51,470 bases of DNA from an uncultured Bacteroidales bacterium (GTDB lineage Bacteria > Bacteroidota > Bacteroidia > Bacteroidales > Muribaculaceae): contig CADBNR010000058.1 of NCBI GenBank assembly GCA_902796035.1, forward strand, positions 1 to 51,470. Reading direction: 5' to 3'. This document shows positions 1-8,080 of this stretch, piece by piece (within the stretch, counting starts at the first letter, position 1; each line of letters begins with the position of its first letter). A model generated the notes under the pieces. It ran no database searches. It was given only the letters and a program-made list of their open reading frames with translations, and had not been told where the DNA came from. A program made the translations under genes and the position numbers.

Positions 1-32
1 ACTGCGAAAGCGGAAGAGTAGGTAATCGCCAC
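1..32 (+). rRNA. rrf: 5S ribosomal RNA, 3' end only (gene starts before the window)
   Basis: The first 32 bases match the 3' end of a bacterial 5S rRNA: a GCGAAAGCGG hairpin followed by AGAGTAGGTAATCGCC, which forms the closing strand of helix 1. A strong terminator follows directly. The rest of the gene, and presumably the 16S and 23S genes, lie upstream of the window. The match is by recognition of the conserved 5S tail; no alignment was run. Confidence 0.8.
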
Positions 33-41
33 TTTGAAACG

Positions 42-69
42 AAGGGACTCAGGAATGAGTCCCTTTTTT
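42..69 (+). terminator. Rho-independent terminator of the rRNA operon
   Basis: A perfect 9-bp stem (AAGGGACTC at 42-50 with GAGTCCCTT at 57-65) closes a six-base loop and runs into a T-tract at 64-69. It lies about 10 bases after the 5S end, as expected for the end of an rRNA operon. Confidence 0.85.
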
Positions 70-80
70 GTTATACATAC

Positions 81-152
81 AAGTTAAACCTTATCCCGCC
101 GATGTGCGTGTCTATGTTACTGGGCGAAAGCGGAAGAGTAGGTAATCGCCAC
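81..152 (+). pseudogene. Degenerate partial 5S rRNA copy (3' half)
   Basis: This stretch resembles the 3' half of a 5S rRNA. It has AAGTTAA, then CCGCCGATG, then TACTG, GCGAAAGCGG and AGAGTAGGTAATCGCC. The last 27 bases repeat the end of the first 5S copy exactly. The 5' half is missing, since the T-tract of the preceding terminator comes directly before it. About a dozen extra bases sit between GATG and TACTG. It could not fold as a full 5S and looks like a decayed tandem duplicate. A processed or functional small RNA cannot be excluded. Confidence 0.6.
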
Positions 153-157
153 TTTAC

Positions 158-190
158 AACCAAGGAAATCCGAAAGGATTCCCTTGGTTG
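158..190 (+). terminator. Hairpin following the partial 5S copy
   Basis: A 15-bp stem with one A-C mismatch closes a GAAA tetraloop (arms 158-172 and 176-190). It sits the same distance after the partial 5S copy as the first terminator does after the real 5S, so it is probably that copy's own terminator. No T-tract follows, which weakens the call. Together the two hairpins suggest that a whole 5S-plus-terminator unit was once duplicated. Confidence 0.5.
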
Positions 191-294
191 GTCCGTATAT
201 GAGGCACTTATACATCTTTATGTTAGTATATCAGTCACATATACATCCGCGGGGTAGGGAAGCGCCTTCGACACATAGCAGTGGGGGGCCACGT

Positions 295-370
295 AATGAC
301 AGGGAAATGGAGTGTCAATGCAATGACAGGGAAATGGAGTGTCAATGCAATGACAGGGAGAAGGAGTGTC
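295..370. repeat. 27-bp tandem repeat, about 2.8 copies
   Basis: Two identical 27-base units (295-321 and 322-348) are followed by a 22-base partial third unit with two substitutions (349-370). Each unit carries TGACA near its start and TGTCA about 12 bases later, so each holds a short inverted repeat. The array lies in the noncoding stretch between the rRNA operon end and the GH31 gene. A 94-codon frame runs through it but gives a cysteine-rich low-complexity repeat and has no recognisable family, so I do not call it a gene. The rest of 190-510 shows no other structure I can name. Confidence 0.8.
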
Positions 371-511
371 GGCATAATCTGCCGGCGGTTTACATTCAAT
401 CTGTGTTGGTAATATTTGGAAAAGTCATGCGTAATATAGGCGTGAATAATAATATTGGGAAAATATAATATTAAAAAATATTAAAATCGAGATTAAAGAG
501 ATATAAAGTGT

Positions 512-519
512 TAACTTTG
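512..519 (+). promoter_or_regulatory. Probable -7 box for the GH31 gene
   Basis: TAACTTTG fits the Bacteroidetes -7 consensus TAnnTTTG exactly and lies in AT-rich DNA about 77 bases before the GH31 start codon. No TTTG is seen at the expected -33 spacing, so the call is moderate. Confidence 0.4.
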
Positions 520-595
520 TGAATTATCAATTTTATAATACCATATCATAGGCTAACATATATGTTAATAGCTCTATGTTGAAAACGGCAAGATA

Positions 596-2869
596 ATGAA
601 ACACACTAAACAAATCAGGACGCTTGCAATAGCAGCATCGTTGTTTTCGTTGTGGCCAGCTGCTGCGGTTATGGCCGACACACGGACTAACGCCGGCAAT
701 GCTTATCTACTCGATCAGTCAATTGATGTAAGTCGTGATTTTTCGGATTTCACCAATACATATTTCTTTGTAGATTCATTGACATCGTTTGATATAAATA
801 CTGGCAAGGGAACTGTAATATGGAAACGTCATCAATTGATGCCCAGACAGGCATTTAATGCCAATACTTATCTGCATCAGCCGCTAAAGAGTCTTGATTT
901 TCCCAATACAGCATATCCTCAGGATCCGGAATTGGGTTTCAGCGTAGAGCCGGTCAATGCGCGTACATTAAGGTTTCGGATGCATACATCGCCGGTGACT
1001 CCCGAGTGGCCAGACAGCCTTTCGCCTATGCTTGCAGGGCCGGTGAAGGTGAATACCAAAGACTGGAAGGTGACCCGGGAAGGGAAGGACATCGTATATA
1101 GTTCAGAATACGGCAAATTAGTGATAAAGGCCGATCCCTGGCGCCTGATAATGTATGACAAGGAAGGAAATGAACTGACTCGAAGCCGCGTATGGAGCGA
1201 CAACGATTCGACCCAGATTAAAGTACCGCCGTTTAGCTTTATAAAGAGGGGGTCAGATAATTCCCGTTCAATCAATCCTGTGCTTTCTATCCAACCTGCG
1301 GAAAAAATATTCGGTTTCGGCGAAGCGCCGGGGCCGTTAAACAAGGTAGGACAGAAGCTGAATCTGTTTGTGACGGATCCTCAGGGACCGGAATCACAGG
1401 ACATGTATAAGCCGATACCATTCTTTTTCAGCAATCTTGGTTATGGGGCTTTCATACATACGGCAGCTCCTCTGACAGTCGATGTCGGTCAGAGTTACAT
1501 TGGAGCCAACAAACTTTTCATGAAGGATGAGGATCTCGACATGTTTCTGTTCTGGGGCACGCCAAAAGAGATACTGAGCGAATACACAGCCCTGTCCGGA
1601 CGTCCCGAGATGCCGCCGCTTTGGTCGTTCGGCACATGGATGAGCCGCATAAGTTATTTTACGGAGGATGAGGGCCGTGAGATTGCCAAGCAGTTGCGTG
1701 CCAACAATATACCGGCAGACGTGATACATTTCGACACTGGTTGGTTTGACGTGGACTGGCAATGTGATTATGAGTTTTCACCCGCACGATTCAAGGATCC
1801 GGCCAAGATGATAAGGGATCTGGACAGGGAGGGATTCAAAATATGTCTATGGCAGTTGCCATATTTCGTGCCTGGAAATAAATATTACAAGACTCTGGTG
1901 GACGAAGGTATGGCAGTACGTAACGGACGTGGCACACTTCCATACGAGGATGTGGTTCTGGACTTCACTAATCCACGGACTGTACAATGGTATCAGGACA
2001 AGTTAGGGGGATTGCTTGAGATGGGAGTAGGCGCGATCAAGGTGGATTTCGGAGAAGCCGCACCGTTAGACGGAATTTACGCAAACGGACGCAGCGGACT
2101 GTATGAGCATAATCTTTATCCGGTGCGTTACAACAAGGCTGTGTCGGATATTACAAAGCGAGTGAAAGGCGACAACATAATCTGGGCACGCTCGGCGTGG
2201 AGCGGATCGCAGCGATATCCTCTTCACTGGGGAGGCGATGCGGCCAGCACCAATACCGGAATGCTTGGCACTCTGCATGCGGGACTGTCATTGGGAATGA
2301 GCGGTTTCAGTTTCTGGAGTCACGACATGGGAGGATTCGTGACCTCCACACCTGAAGAACTTTATCGACGTTGGCTGCCGATGGGTTTCCTGACATCGCA
2401 TACCCGTGCCCATGGCGCGCCTCCCACTGAACCCTGGCTCTACAATAAGAAGTTTACCGATTACTTCCGAAAGTGCGCCGAGATGAAATATTCGCTTATG
2501 CCGTATGTGGTAAAAGAGGCGGAGGAATGCGCGGCCAACGGATGGCCCATGTTCCGAGCGTTGCAGGTTGAATTCCCTGAAGATCCCGGCGTATGGCAGA
2601 TTGAAGACGAATATATGTTCGGGAAGGACTTTCTGGTAGCTCCCTTGCTGACTTCCGCCAAAAACAGACCGGTGTATCTGCCGGCCGGTCAGTATTGGGT
2701 GAACTATCAATCGGGAAAGACATATTCTCCCGGCTGGCATAAGCTGACGCCGGAAGGAGAGCTGGATTGCATCATATTGGTGCGTAAGGGTGCTGAAATC
2801 CCTATGGTTAAGCCTGCTCTTTCGACTTCCAAAATAGACTACGGCACCAGAAAAACAGTGAAATATTGA
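596..2869 (+). CDS. Secreted GH31 glycoside hydrolase, alpha-xylosidase (YicI)-like
   Basis: This 757-residue enzyme probably removes alpha-linked xylose or glucose from the ends of oligosaccharides. It begins with a basic stretch, a hydrophobic segment and an Ala-rich cleavage region (residues 1-27), so it is exported to the periplasm or surface. The GH31 barrel carries KVDFGE, whose Asp484 is the expected nucleophile. HWGGD carries Asp548, the expected acid/base. The surrounding ARSAWSGSQRYP and GFSFWSHDMGGF blocks match the YicI subgroup more closely than the maltase type. The ATG at 596 is chosen because the signal peptide follows directly. The gene stands alone between the 5S region and DUF4290, with no SusC/SusD pair nearby. 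Exact substrate (xyloside or glucoside) is inferred from motif similarity only. Confidence 0.88.
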   Translation: MKHTKQIRTLAIAASLFSLWPAAAVMADTRTNAGNAYLLDQSIDVSRDFSDFTNTYFFVDSLTSFDINTGKGTVIWKRHQLMPRQAFNANTYLHQPLKSLDFPNTAYPQDPELGFSVEPVNARTLRFRMHTSPVTPEWPDSLSPMLAGPVKVNTKDWKVTREGKDIVYSSEYGKLVIKADPWRLIMYDKEGNELTRSRVWSDNDSTQIKVPPFSFIKRGSDNSRSINPVLSIQPAEKIFGFGEAPGPLNKVGQKLNLFVTDPQGPESQDMYKPIPFFFSNLGYGAFIHTAAPLTVDVGQSYIGANKLFMKDEDLDMFLFWGTPKEILSEYTALSGRPEMPPLWSFGTWMSRISYFTEDEGREIAKQLRANNIPADVIHFDTGWFDVDWQCDYEFSPARFKDPAKMIRDLDREGFKICLWQLPYFVPGNKYYKTLVDEGMAVRNGRGTLPYEDVVLDFTNPRTVQWYQDKLGGLLEMGVGAIKVDFGEAAPLDGIYANGRSGLYEHNLYPVRYNKAVSDITKRVKGDNIIWARSAWSGSQRYPLHWGGDAASTNTGMLGTLHAGLSLGMSGFSFWSHDMGGFVTSTPEELYRRWLPMGFLTSHTRAHGAPPTEPWLYNKKFTDYFRKCAEMKYSLMPYVVKEAEECAANGWPMFRALQVEFPEDPGVWQIEDEYMFGKDFLVAPLLTSAKNRPVYLPAGQYWVNYQSGKTYSPGWHKLTPEGELDCIILVRKGAEIPMVKPALSTSKIDYGTRKTVKY

Positions 2870-2876
2870 CCATGGG

Positions 2877-2909
2877 TTTGCCTAAGTGAATTGAATTGAC
2901 TATATTTGC
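2877..2909 (+). promoter_or_regulatory. Bacteroidetes-type promoter at the DUF4290 start
   Basis: A -33 TTTG at 2877-2880 and a -7 box TATATTTG(C) at 2901-2909 are separated by 20 bp, the spacing typical for the primary sigma factor of Bacteroidetes. The start of transcription would fall at about 2914, which is the ATG itself. The mRNA would then be leaderless or nearly so. Confidence 0.65.
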
Positions 2910-2913
2910 ATAT

Positions 2914-3504
2914 ATGATTCCATATAATACAGATAACGAAAAATTACGACTTCCGGAGTTTGGACGTACAGTACAGACTCTGATAGAATATTGTGTGCAT
3001 CTTGAGGACCGAGAAGAGCGCAATAATTGCGCGTATGCCATAGCCGATGTAATGGCCAATCTGTTTCCTGAACTGATTGGCGAGAACAACGATATGTCGA
3101 AGATCTGGGATCAGATGCAGATCATGTCAGGATGCCGTCTTGACGTGGATGCTCCATACGAGCTTATCACGGCAGAGGCAATAAATCTCAGGCCCGAACG
3201 CATTCCGTATACTGCAGGTCACATAGCATTGCGCCACTATGGCAAATACGTGGAGAAGATGATACCGGTAATTGCAGATATGGAGGAAGGTGTTGAGCGT
3301 GACGAACTTATATCTGATATTGCCAATCACATGAAGAAGGTGATGCAGCTCAACAATAAAGAGGGTGTTGACGACGGCCGTATATTGCGAGATCTTGCAT
3401 TTTACTCCGGAGGAAAGATATCTTTAGATCCCGAAACGTATTATCTGCACGAGTTCAAGGAGAGTCCTCAGGCACAGCAGTCGAAGAAGAAACATAAGAA
3501 ATGA
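2914..3504 (+). CDS. DUF4290 family protein
   Basis: This 196-residue protein belongs to DUF4290, a family of unknown function that I know only from Bacteroidetes. The opening MIPYNTDNEKLRLPEFGR is characteristic. No signal peptide or membrane segment is visible, and the C-terminal tail is Lys-rich (KKKHKK), so it is probably cytoplasmic. A TTG start six codons earlier is possible, but it lies inside the predicted promoter, so the ATG at 2914 is preferred. The stop overlaps the murA start by four bases (ATGA), implying translational coupling and perhaps a role linked to wall precursor synthesis. That functional link is inference from position. Confidence 0.85.
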   Translation: MIPYNTDNEKLRLPEFGRTVQTLIEYCVHLEDREERNNCAYAIADVMANLFPELIGENNDMSKIWDQMQIMSGCRLDVDAPYELITAEAINLRPERIPYTAGHIALRHYGKYVEKMIPVIADMEEGVERDELISDIANHMKKVMQLNNKEGVDDGRILRDLAFYSGGKISLDPETYYLHEFKESPQAQQSKKKHKK

Positions 3505-4814
3505 GCAGTTTCATAGTTGAAGGCGGACATGCGCTGCATGGCGAGATAAACATCAATGGCGCGAAAAACGAGGCATTGGAAGTGATTTGCGCCACGTTGC
3601 TGACCAGTGACAAGGTTACTATAACCAATCTTCCGGAAATATCGGATGTAAGGAATCTGATAGCGATGCTGGCCGATATGGGAGTCAAGGTGCGCTATGT
3701 CACGCCTCGGGAATGCGAGTTTCAGGCAGATTCCATCAATCTGGATTATCTGAAAAGCGAACGGTACAGCAAGAAGGCAGCATCGTTGCGCGGGTCGGTA
3801 ATGATTCTCGGTCCCTTATTGGCCCGCTATGGCGAGGCTCTGATGCCTAAACCTGGCGGAGACAAGATAGGACGTCGCCGTATGGATACACATTTCGTTG
3901 GCTTCAGTAAATTGGGAGCGCGTGTAGAGTACAATCAGGAATTCAGGACTTATCAGGTATCGGCCGGGAACGGCTTGCGTGGCACATATATGCTTCTGGA
4001 CGAGGCTTCGGTGACAGGTACGGCGAATATAGTGATGGCAGCTGTTCTGGCCAAAGGGAAGACTGTGATTTATAATGCTGCATGCGAGCCATACATACAG
4101 CAGTTGTGCAAAATGCTGGTGGGCATGGGAGCCAAAATCGCAGGAATCGGATCGAATCTGCTGGAGATAGAAGGAGTGAACGAACTTCACGGCACCTCTC
4201 ACAGGCTGCTTCCGGACATGATAGAGGTCGGCAGCTTTGTCGGTATGGCCGCCATGACCGGATCCAACCTGTTGTTAAAAGACGTAGGAGTCCGCGATCT
4301 CGGAATGATGCCGGATGTATTTGCCAGACTGGGTGTGAACATGGAGATAGAGAATGACGATATCCGTGTTGACCAGAAAGAGATATATGAGATTGACCAG
4401 TTCATGGACAAATCGATCATGACCATAGCCGATGCGCCATGGCCCGGTCTATCTCCCGACCTTATAAGCATAATGCTGGTAGTGGCCACGCAGGCTTGCG
4501 GCAGCGTGCTGATACATCAGAAGATGTTTGAAAGCAGATTGTTCTTCGTCGATAAGCTGCTTGATATGGGAGCCCGTATCATCCTGTGTGATCCGCATCG
4601 GGCCGTAGTGATAGGAGCCGGGAAGTTTCATTGTCTGCGTGCCACAGACATGGTATCGCCTGATATCCGGGCCGGTATAGCCATGCTTATAGCAGCAATG
4701 GGAGCGCAGGGAACGAGCCGTATTCAGAACATCAATCAGATAGACCGTGGATATGCGGATATAGACGGCCGACTCAACAAATTGGGAGCGAAAATCATTA
4801 GAATAGAAGAGTGA
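3501..4814 (+). CDS. murA: UDP-N-acetylglucosamine 1-carboxyvinyltransferase
   Basis: MurA transfers enolpyruvate from phosphoenolpyruvate to UDP-GlcNAc, the first committed step of peptidoglycan synthesis, in the cytoplasm. The 437 residues match the usual family length. INGAKNEAL near the N-terminus supplies the conserved Lys-Asn pair. The active-site loop reads PGGDKIGRRR, with Asp121 where most MurA enzymes carry the Cys that fosfomycin alkylates. This natural Cys-to-Asp change is known in mycobacterial and some other MurA enzymes, where it keeps activity and gives fosfomycin insensitivity. Resistance here is an inference. The gene overlaps the DUF4290 gene by four bases and is followed after 63 bases by rimM, so the three are probably one transcript. 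Confidence 0.95.
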   Translation: MSSFIVEGGHALHGEININGAKNEALEVICATLLTSDKVTITNLPEISDVRNLIAMLADMGVKVRYVTPRECEFQADSINLDYLKSERYSKKAASLRGSVMILGPLLARYGEALMPKPGGDKIGRRRMDTHFVGFSKLGARVEYNQEFRTYQVSAGNGLRGTYMLLDEASVTGTANIVMAAVLAKGKTVIYNAACEPYIQQLCKMLVGMGAKIAGIGSNLLEIEGVNELHGTSHRLLPDMIEVGSFVGMAAMTGSNLLLKDVGVRDLGMMPDVFARLGVNMEIENDDIRVDQKEIYEIDQFMDKSIMTIADAPWPGLSPDLISIMLVVATQACGSVLIHQKMFESRLFFVDKLLDMGARIILCDPHRAVVIGAGKFHCLRATDMVSPDIRAGIAMLIAAMGAQGTSRIQNINQIDRGYADIDGRLNKLGAKIIRIEE

Positions 4815-4877
4815 CGAGGTTCGAGTTCAAGAAACTACAAGAATCGGCCCGTATTTAGACATGTAAATAACCCATAG

Positions 4878-5411
4878 ATGATAAAGGAGGAAGAAATAAT
4901 TGAGATAGGCAAGTTCCAGAAGACGCATGCATTGAAGGGTGAATTGAATGCATTGCTTGATGTGGGAGCTGAATATCTTGAGGACGGCAATCCTCTGGTG
5001 ATACCTGTTGACGGACTTTTTGTGCCGTTTTATGCAGAAAGCGTACGCCCTAAAGGAACGACCAGTTTTTTGGTCAAGCTTAAAGGTGTAGATGACGTGG
5101 AAGAAGCAACGGCATTTGTAAATAAACCCATATATGGACTCCGCAAGAGTCTTGCGGAGTATATGGAGATGGAAGAGGGCGACCTGCTTGATGATGACCT
5201 TATAGGATTCAGGGTTGAGGATGTGAATGCAGGTTACCTTGGAACCGTGGACAGAATAGACGATTCGACCATCAACACTCTGTTGGTTGTGGATGGCGAT
5301 AAGGGCGAGATATTTATTCCTCTTATCGACGATTTTATAGAGAGTATAGATGAAGGTGCTGAAACGATTATAGTAGACGTACCGGAGGATCTAATAAAAC
5401 TAAATGATTAA
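4878..5411 (+). CDS. rimM: Ribosome maturation factor RimM
   Basis: RimM helps fold the head of the 30S subunit during maturation and binds ribosomal protein S19. The 177-residue protein has the expected two parts. The N-terminal RimM barrel spans about residues 5-90 and starts with IGKFQKTHALKGE. The C-terminal PRC-type barrel spans about residues 100-172 and includes the block LIGFRVEDVNAGYLGTVDR. The length is normal. It sits between murA and a small acidic protein whose first possible ATG overlaps its stop codon, so it is part of the murA transcription unit. In many bacteria rimM sits with ribosomal genes, so the link to murA here is a Bacteroidales arrangement. Confidence 0.93.
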   Translation: MIKEEEIIEIGKFQKTHALKGELNALLDVGAEYLEDGNPLVIPVDGLFVPFYAESVRPKGTTSFLVKLKGVDDVEEATAFVNKPIYGLRKSLAEYMEMEEGDLLDDDLIGFRVEDVNAGYLGTVDRIDDSTINTLLVVDGDKGEIFIPLIDDFIESIDEGAETIIVDVPEDLIKLND

Positions 5412-5736
5412 GACCATGAGCGACGAAACTCTATATGACGAGGATAATGCCATAGCATTCATCCGCAAGACACTCCCCGAGAACATCAATGCCCGATACG
5501 ATGACGACGAGATACTGTATGTGATCGACATTATCTGGGAATGGTATGAGAAGAATGGATATCTTGATCTAAATTCGGAAGTGACCGAGGAGGAAGAGCA
5601 CGATTTGGGACGATTATCCGAGTATGTGAAGGCTCAGCTTAAGAAGGACAAGGAGATAGAGATGGATCCCGCTGACGTGGATCTGATAGTAAAAGGAGAG
5701 ATAGAATATGAGGAATCCATCGAAGATAATATGTAA
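5404..5736 (+). CDS. Small acidic hypothetical protein
   Basis: This is a 110-residue, strongly acidic, soluble protein without signal peptide or membrane segments. I do not recognise a family. It is rich in Asp and Glu, contains an aromatic patch (IIWEWYEKNGYLDL) and is probably mostly helical. The first ATG (5404) overlaps the rimM stop. A second ATG at 5416 gives MSDETLYDEDN and may be the true start. Its end overlaps the following OmpA-like gene by 29 bases. This chain of overlaps suggests translational coupling and makes a real gene very likely, even without a known function. Confidence 0.75.
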   Translation: MIKTMSDETLYDEDNAIAFIRKTLPENINARYDDDEILYVIDIIWEWYEKNGYLDLNSEVTEEEEHDLGRLSEYVKAQLKKDKEIEMDPADVDLIVKGEIEYEESIEDNM

Positions 5737-6406
5737 TTTATTGACAGGATGCGCTCTGTTTGGTTTTGCGTGCGCTCCACAACAAGTGCAGGCTCAGAGA
5801 AACAAACAGACACAGCCTCAGGTTCAGCAGTACATAGAACGGGATGACGCGTTGGACGATCTATCGTTCGTTGAGATGCTGAATAGTGTGCCGCTTGACG
5901 CCAAGAGTGCAGACCTGATAAGAAAATTCCAGGAGAAAGAGGGGCGCAACAGACTGCATAACAAAGAATACAACTCCAAAAACGGATGCACCGTCGAGAC
6001 ATTCCGCAATAAGGAAGTCCTGCTGGTTACCATACCGGCGTCGAAACTGTTCATGCCAAACGAAACTACTCTCTGTCCTGGGGCGCAGCAGTTACTGGCT
6101 CCGCTTAAAAGGTATCTCAAGGACCCGGATATGTATCGTGTGTTGATGGTGATGCATACCGACAATACGGGGTCGGAGACATATCGTGACAAGCTGACCG
6201 AAGAACGTTCGGAGGCAGTGTTTGAATGGTTCGAGAACCAACATGCAAATACCAGGTATCTGTTCCCGTATTCGTACGGAGACGAGATGCCGTTGGTGCA
6301 AAATAATACTATGAACAATCGCGCTAAAAACCGCCGTCTCGAGGTATACCTGGTTCCCGGCAAAAAAATGCTTGAGCAAGCCAAGAGAGGCAGGATTGTC
6401 TTCTGA
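5708..6406 (+). CDS. OmpA-family protein, exported
   Basis: The 232-residue product has an N-terminal export signal (hydrophobic residues 8-22, then AQA-type cleavage near residue 29). Its C-terminal OmpA domain (about residues 100-225) is the type that binds diaminopimelate in peptidoglycan. The signature HTDNTGSETYRDKLTEERSE and the later NNRAKNRRLEVYLVP give the Asp and Arg that contact the peptide. There is no barrel domain, so it is a periplasmic or outer-membrane-anchored wall-binding protein. It overlaps the preceding small gene by 29 bases and closes the murA unit, which places a wall-binding product in the same transcript as a wall-precursor enzyme. Confidence 0.85.
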   Translation: MRNPSKIICNLLTGCALFGFACAPQQVQAQRNKQTQPQVQQYIERDDALDDLSFVEMLNSVPLDAKSADLIRKFQEKEGRNRLHNKEYNSKNGCTVETFRNKEVLLVTIPASKLFMPNETTLCPGAQQLLAPLKRYLKDPDMYRVLMVMHTDNTGSETYRDKLTEERSEAVFEWFENQHANTRYLFPYSYGDEMPLVQNNTMNNRAKNRRLEVYLVPGKKMLEQAKRGRIVF

Positions 6407-6487
6407 TTGAAAGTCATATATTGAAGTAGGTGAACTTCACATAAAGATTTCACTATAATTATCAACAATTAAACAACACTAAGGCCT

Positions 6488-7789
6488 ATGAAGAAACTTT
6501 TTATGTTGGCGGTGCTTATGCTGCTGTCAACGATGTTGCTGCACGCAGCGACTGTGAAATTCGAGTTCAGCGCTAAAAGCGCACTCGCGTATATAGGATC
6601 GACTTATGTCCAAGTTCCAACACTTGAGATGGATCCAAGTCTTTCCTCTGAGAATGTGACTTATTCCGGCCCAGCTGTCGATGATAAGCCTTTTATCGTA
6701 GATTCAAAGACCGGAGAAGTAACACTGTTGAAGCCAAACCAGGGCAATAACATAACTGCGACTTACAAATATCCTAATTCCAGCCAAACGTTAACTGCTC
6801 AATATCAGTTAGTGGTTATAGACCCGGGATTAGGACAATATCGTAAGGTGACAGATATAAGTGAGCTGGAATCCGGAGATAATGATTACATGATGGTTAA
6901 TCGTGTAAATAATAACAATAAACAGTTTTATTTCTTACGGTACACTGGAAATGCATCAAATCTGGCATCTGGGCAAGCGAATATACTGACAGATTATTTA
7001 GCCTTGGATGATAGAAATATAATATATCCCCACGTGATTACAAATCCTCCGTATAAACTTATATTAAATGATTTAGGCTCAGCGTATTCGTTGGAATGCG
7101 CCGATCTCACTAATCCCGAAGTTCATAAATATATTGCATATCCTACAAGTGGTTCTGATTTGATTCTAAGTGATGATCCAAAGGAAATTACAATTAAATC
7201 AAATGATGCCGGCACGGATATAATAATGGCGTTTGTAGAAACAAGCAACAAAGTAATAGGTGCAAGTAAAAATAAATTTCAGAATATAACCACGGTTACC
7301 CCAACATTTGGATTATATAAGCATTATGGCTTCGATGCACCGGAGGGACCGAAGGTTATGATAGGTGATGCAGAGATAACAGGTACATCATATAACATAA
7401 CCGGTACTTCGGAAAATGTCGCAATCGTGGCGTCGAATGAGAATGTAACGGTGTATTACAACTGGAGGCCGACAACTTCAAGCGAAAATGGTATTGTAAA
7501 GGTTTCACCCGAGGTAAACAAATGGACCAAATATACCGAGCCGATTCAACTAAGCGAAGCAGGAACGCTGGAATATTACAGCGAGCAATATGGAATGCAG
7601 TCTGAACATAAAACGTTAACCATTACAAAGCAGTCGACTCCCACATCCGTGACGGAAATGACTGTTTCGGATGACACCAATGCAATATACTATACATTGG
7701 ATGGACAGAAACTGTCCGGAAAACCGAGTAAGGCAGGTGTTTATGTAGTACTTAAAGATAGTGTATCAAAAACATTGATTATCAAGTAA
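6488..7789 (+). CDS. Secreted protein with chitobiase-like C-terminal domain
   Basis: The 433-residue protein starts with a clear signal peptide (KKLFMLAVLMLLSTMLLHAA). I do not recognise the first 290 residues, which include a beta-rich start reminiscent of bacterial Ig-like repeats. Residues of about 295-395 resemble the chitobiase/beta-hexosaminidase C-terminal type (VTVYYNWRPT, YTEPIQLSEAGTLEYYSEQYG). This module is common on extracellular Bacteroidales proteins. The end (YYTLDGQKLSGKPSKAGVYV, then a Lys tail) is a C-terminal motif often seen on secreted proteins of this order and may be a sorting or anchoring signal. No catalytic motif is seen. It is flanked by its own terminator. Confidence 0.7.
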   Translation: MKKLFMLAVLMLLSTMLLHAATVKFEFSAKSALAYIGSTYVQVPTLEMDPSLSSENVTYSGPAVDDKPFIVDSKTGEVTLLKPNQGNNITATYKYPNSSQTLTAQYQLVVIDPGLGQYRKVTDISELESGDNDYMMVNRVNNNNKQFYFLRYTGNASNLASGQANILTDYLALDDRNIIYPHVITNPPYKLILNDLGSAYSLECADLTNPEVHKYIAYPTSGSDLILSDDPKEITIKSNDAGTDIIMAFVETSNKVIGASKNKFQNITTVTPTFGLYKHYGFDAPEGPKVMIGDAEITGTSYNITGTSENVAIVASNENVTVYYNWRPTTSSENGIVKVSPEVNKWTKYTEPIQLSEAGTLEYYSEQYGMQSEHKTLTITKQSTPTSVTEMTVSDDTNAIYYTLDGQKLSGKPSKAGVYVVLKDSVSKTLIIK

Positions 7790-7818
7790 GAAGTGATATA
7801 ATAAGTAATTGCATTTTA

Positions 7819-7856
7819 AAGTCCCTCACAGGCGGTTATAAGTCGGTGAGGGACTT
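7819..7856 (+). terminator. Terminator after the secreted protein gene
   Basis: A perfect 11-bp stem (AAGTCCCTCAC at 7819-7829 with GTGAGGGACTT at 7846-7856) is followed by CTGTTTT. It lies 30 bases after the stop codon. Confidence 0.8.
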
Positions 7857-7950
7857 CTGTTTTAATGGTTTTTGCACACATTCGTTAAAGTGTGCCAAAA
7901 GCTAATAATATTTAAAATGCTGATAATAACCACAAAAAGAGTGGGATACA

Positions 7951-7982
7951 TTTGGAATTATGGAAATGTTTAGTTAATTTTG
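7951..7982 (+). promoter_or_regulatory. Promoter of the NlpC/P60 gene
   Basis: TTTG at 7951-7954 and TAATTTTG at 7975-7982 are separated by 20 bp and fit the Bacteroidetes consensus fully. Transcription should begin near 7988, leaving a leader of about 92 bases before the ATG at 8081. Confidence 0.75.
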
Positions 7983-8080
7983 CAAACGTAAGAACAAAAA
8001 GGACGGATTCTTATTGATTGAGAAGCAGTCCTGCGGAACGAGAATGCTCGGTAGCAGATGCATTCGTAGCAACCAAAAAC

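Noticed and set aside
295-370. CRISPR array
   Set aside because: The units are directly adjacent with no spacers, and no cas gene is present.
184-468. A 94-codon plus-strand frame across the 27-bp repeats
   Set aside because: Its product is a low-complexity repeat caused by the tandem units, it has no family match that I recognise, and the start lies in the hairpin after the 5S copy.
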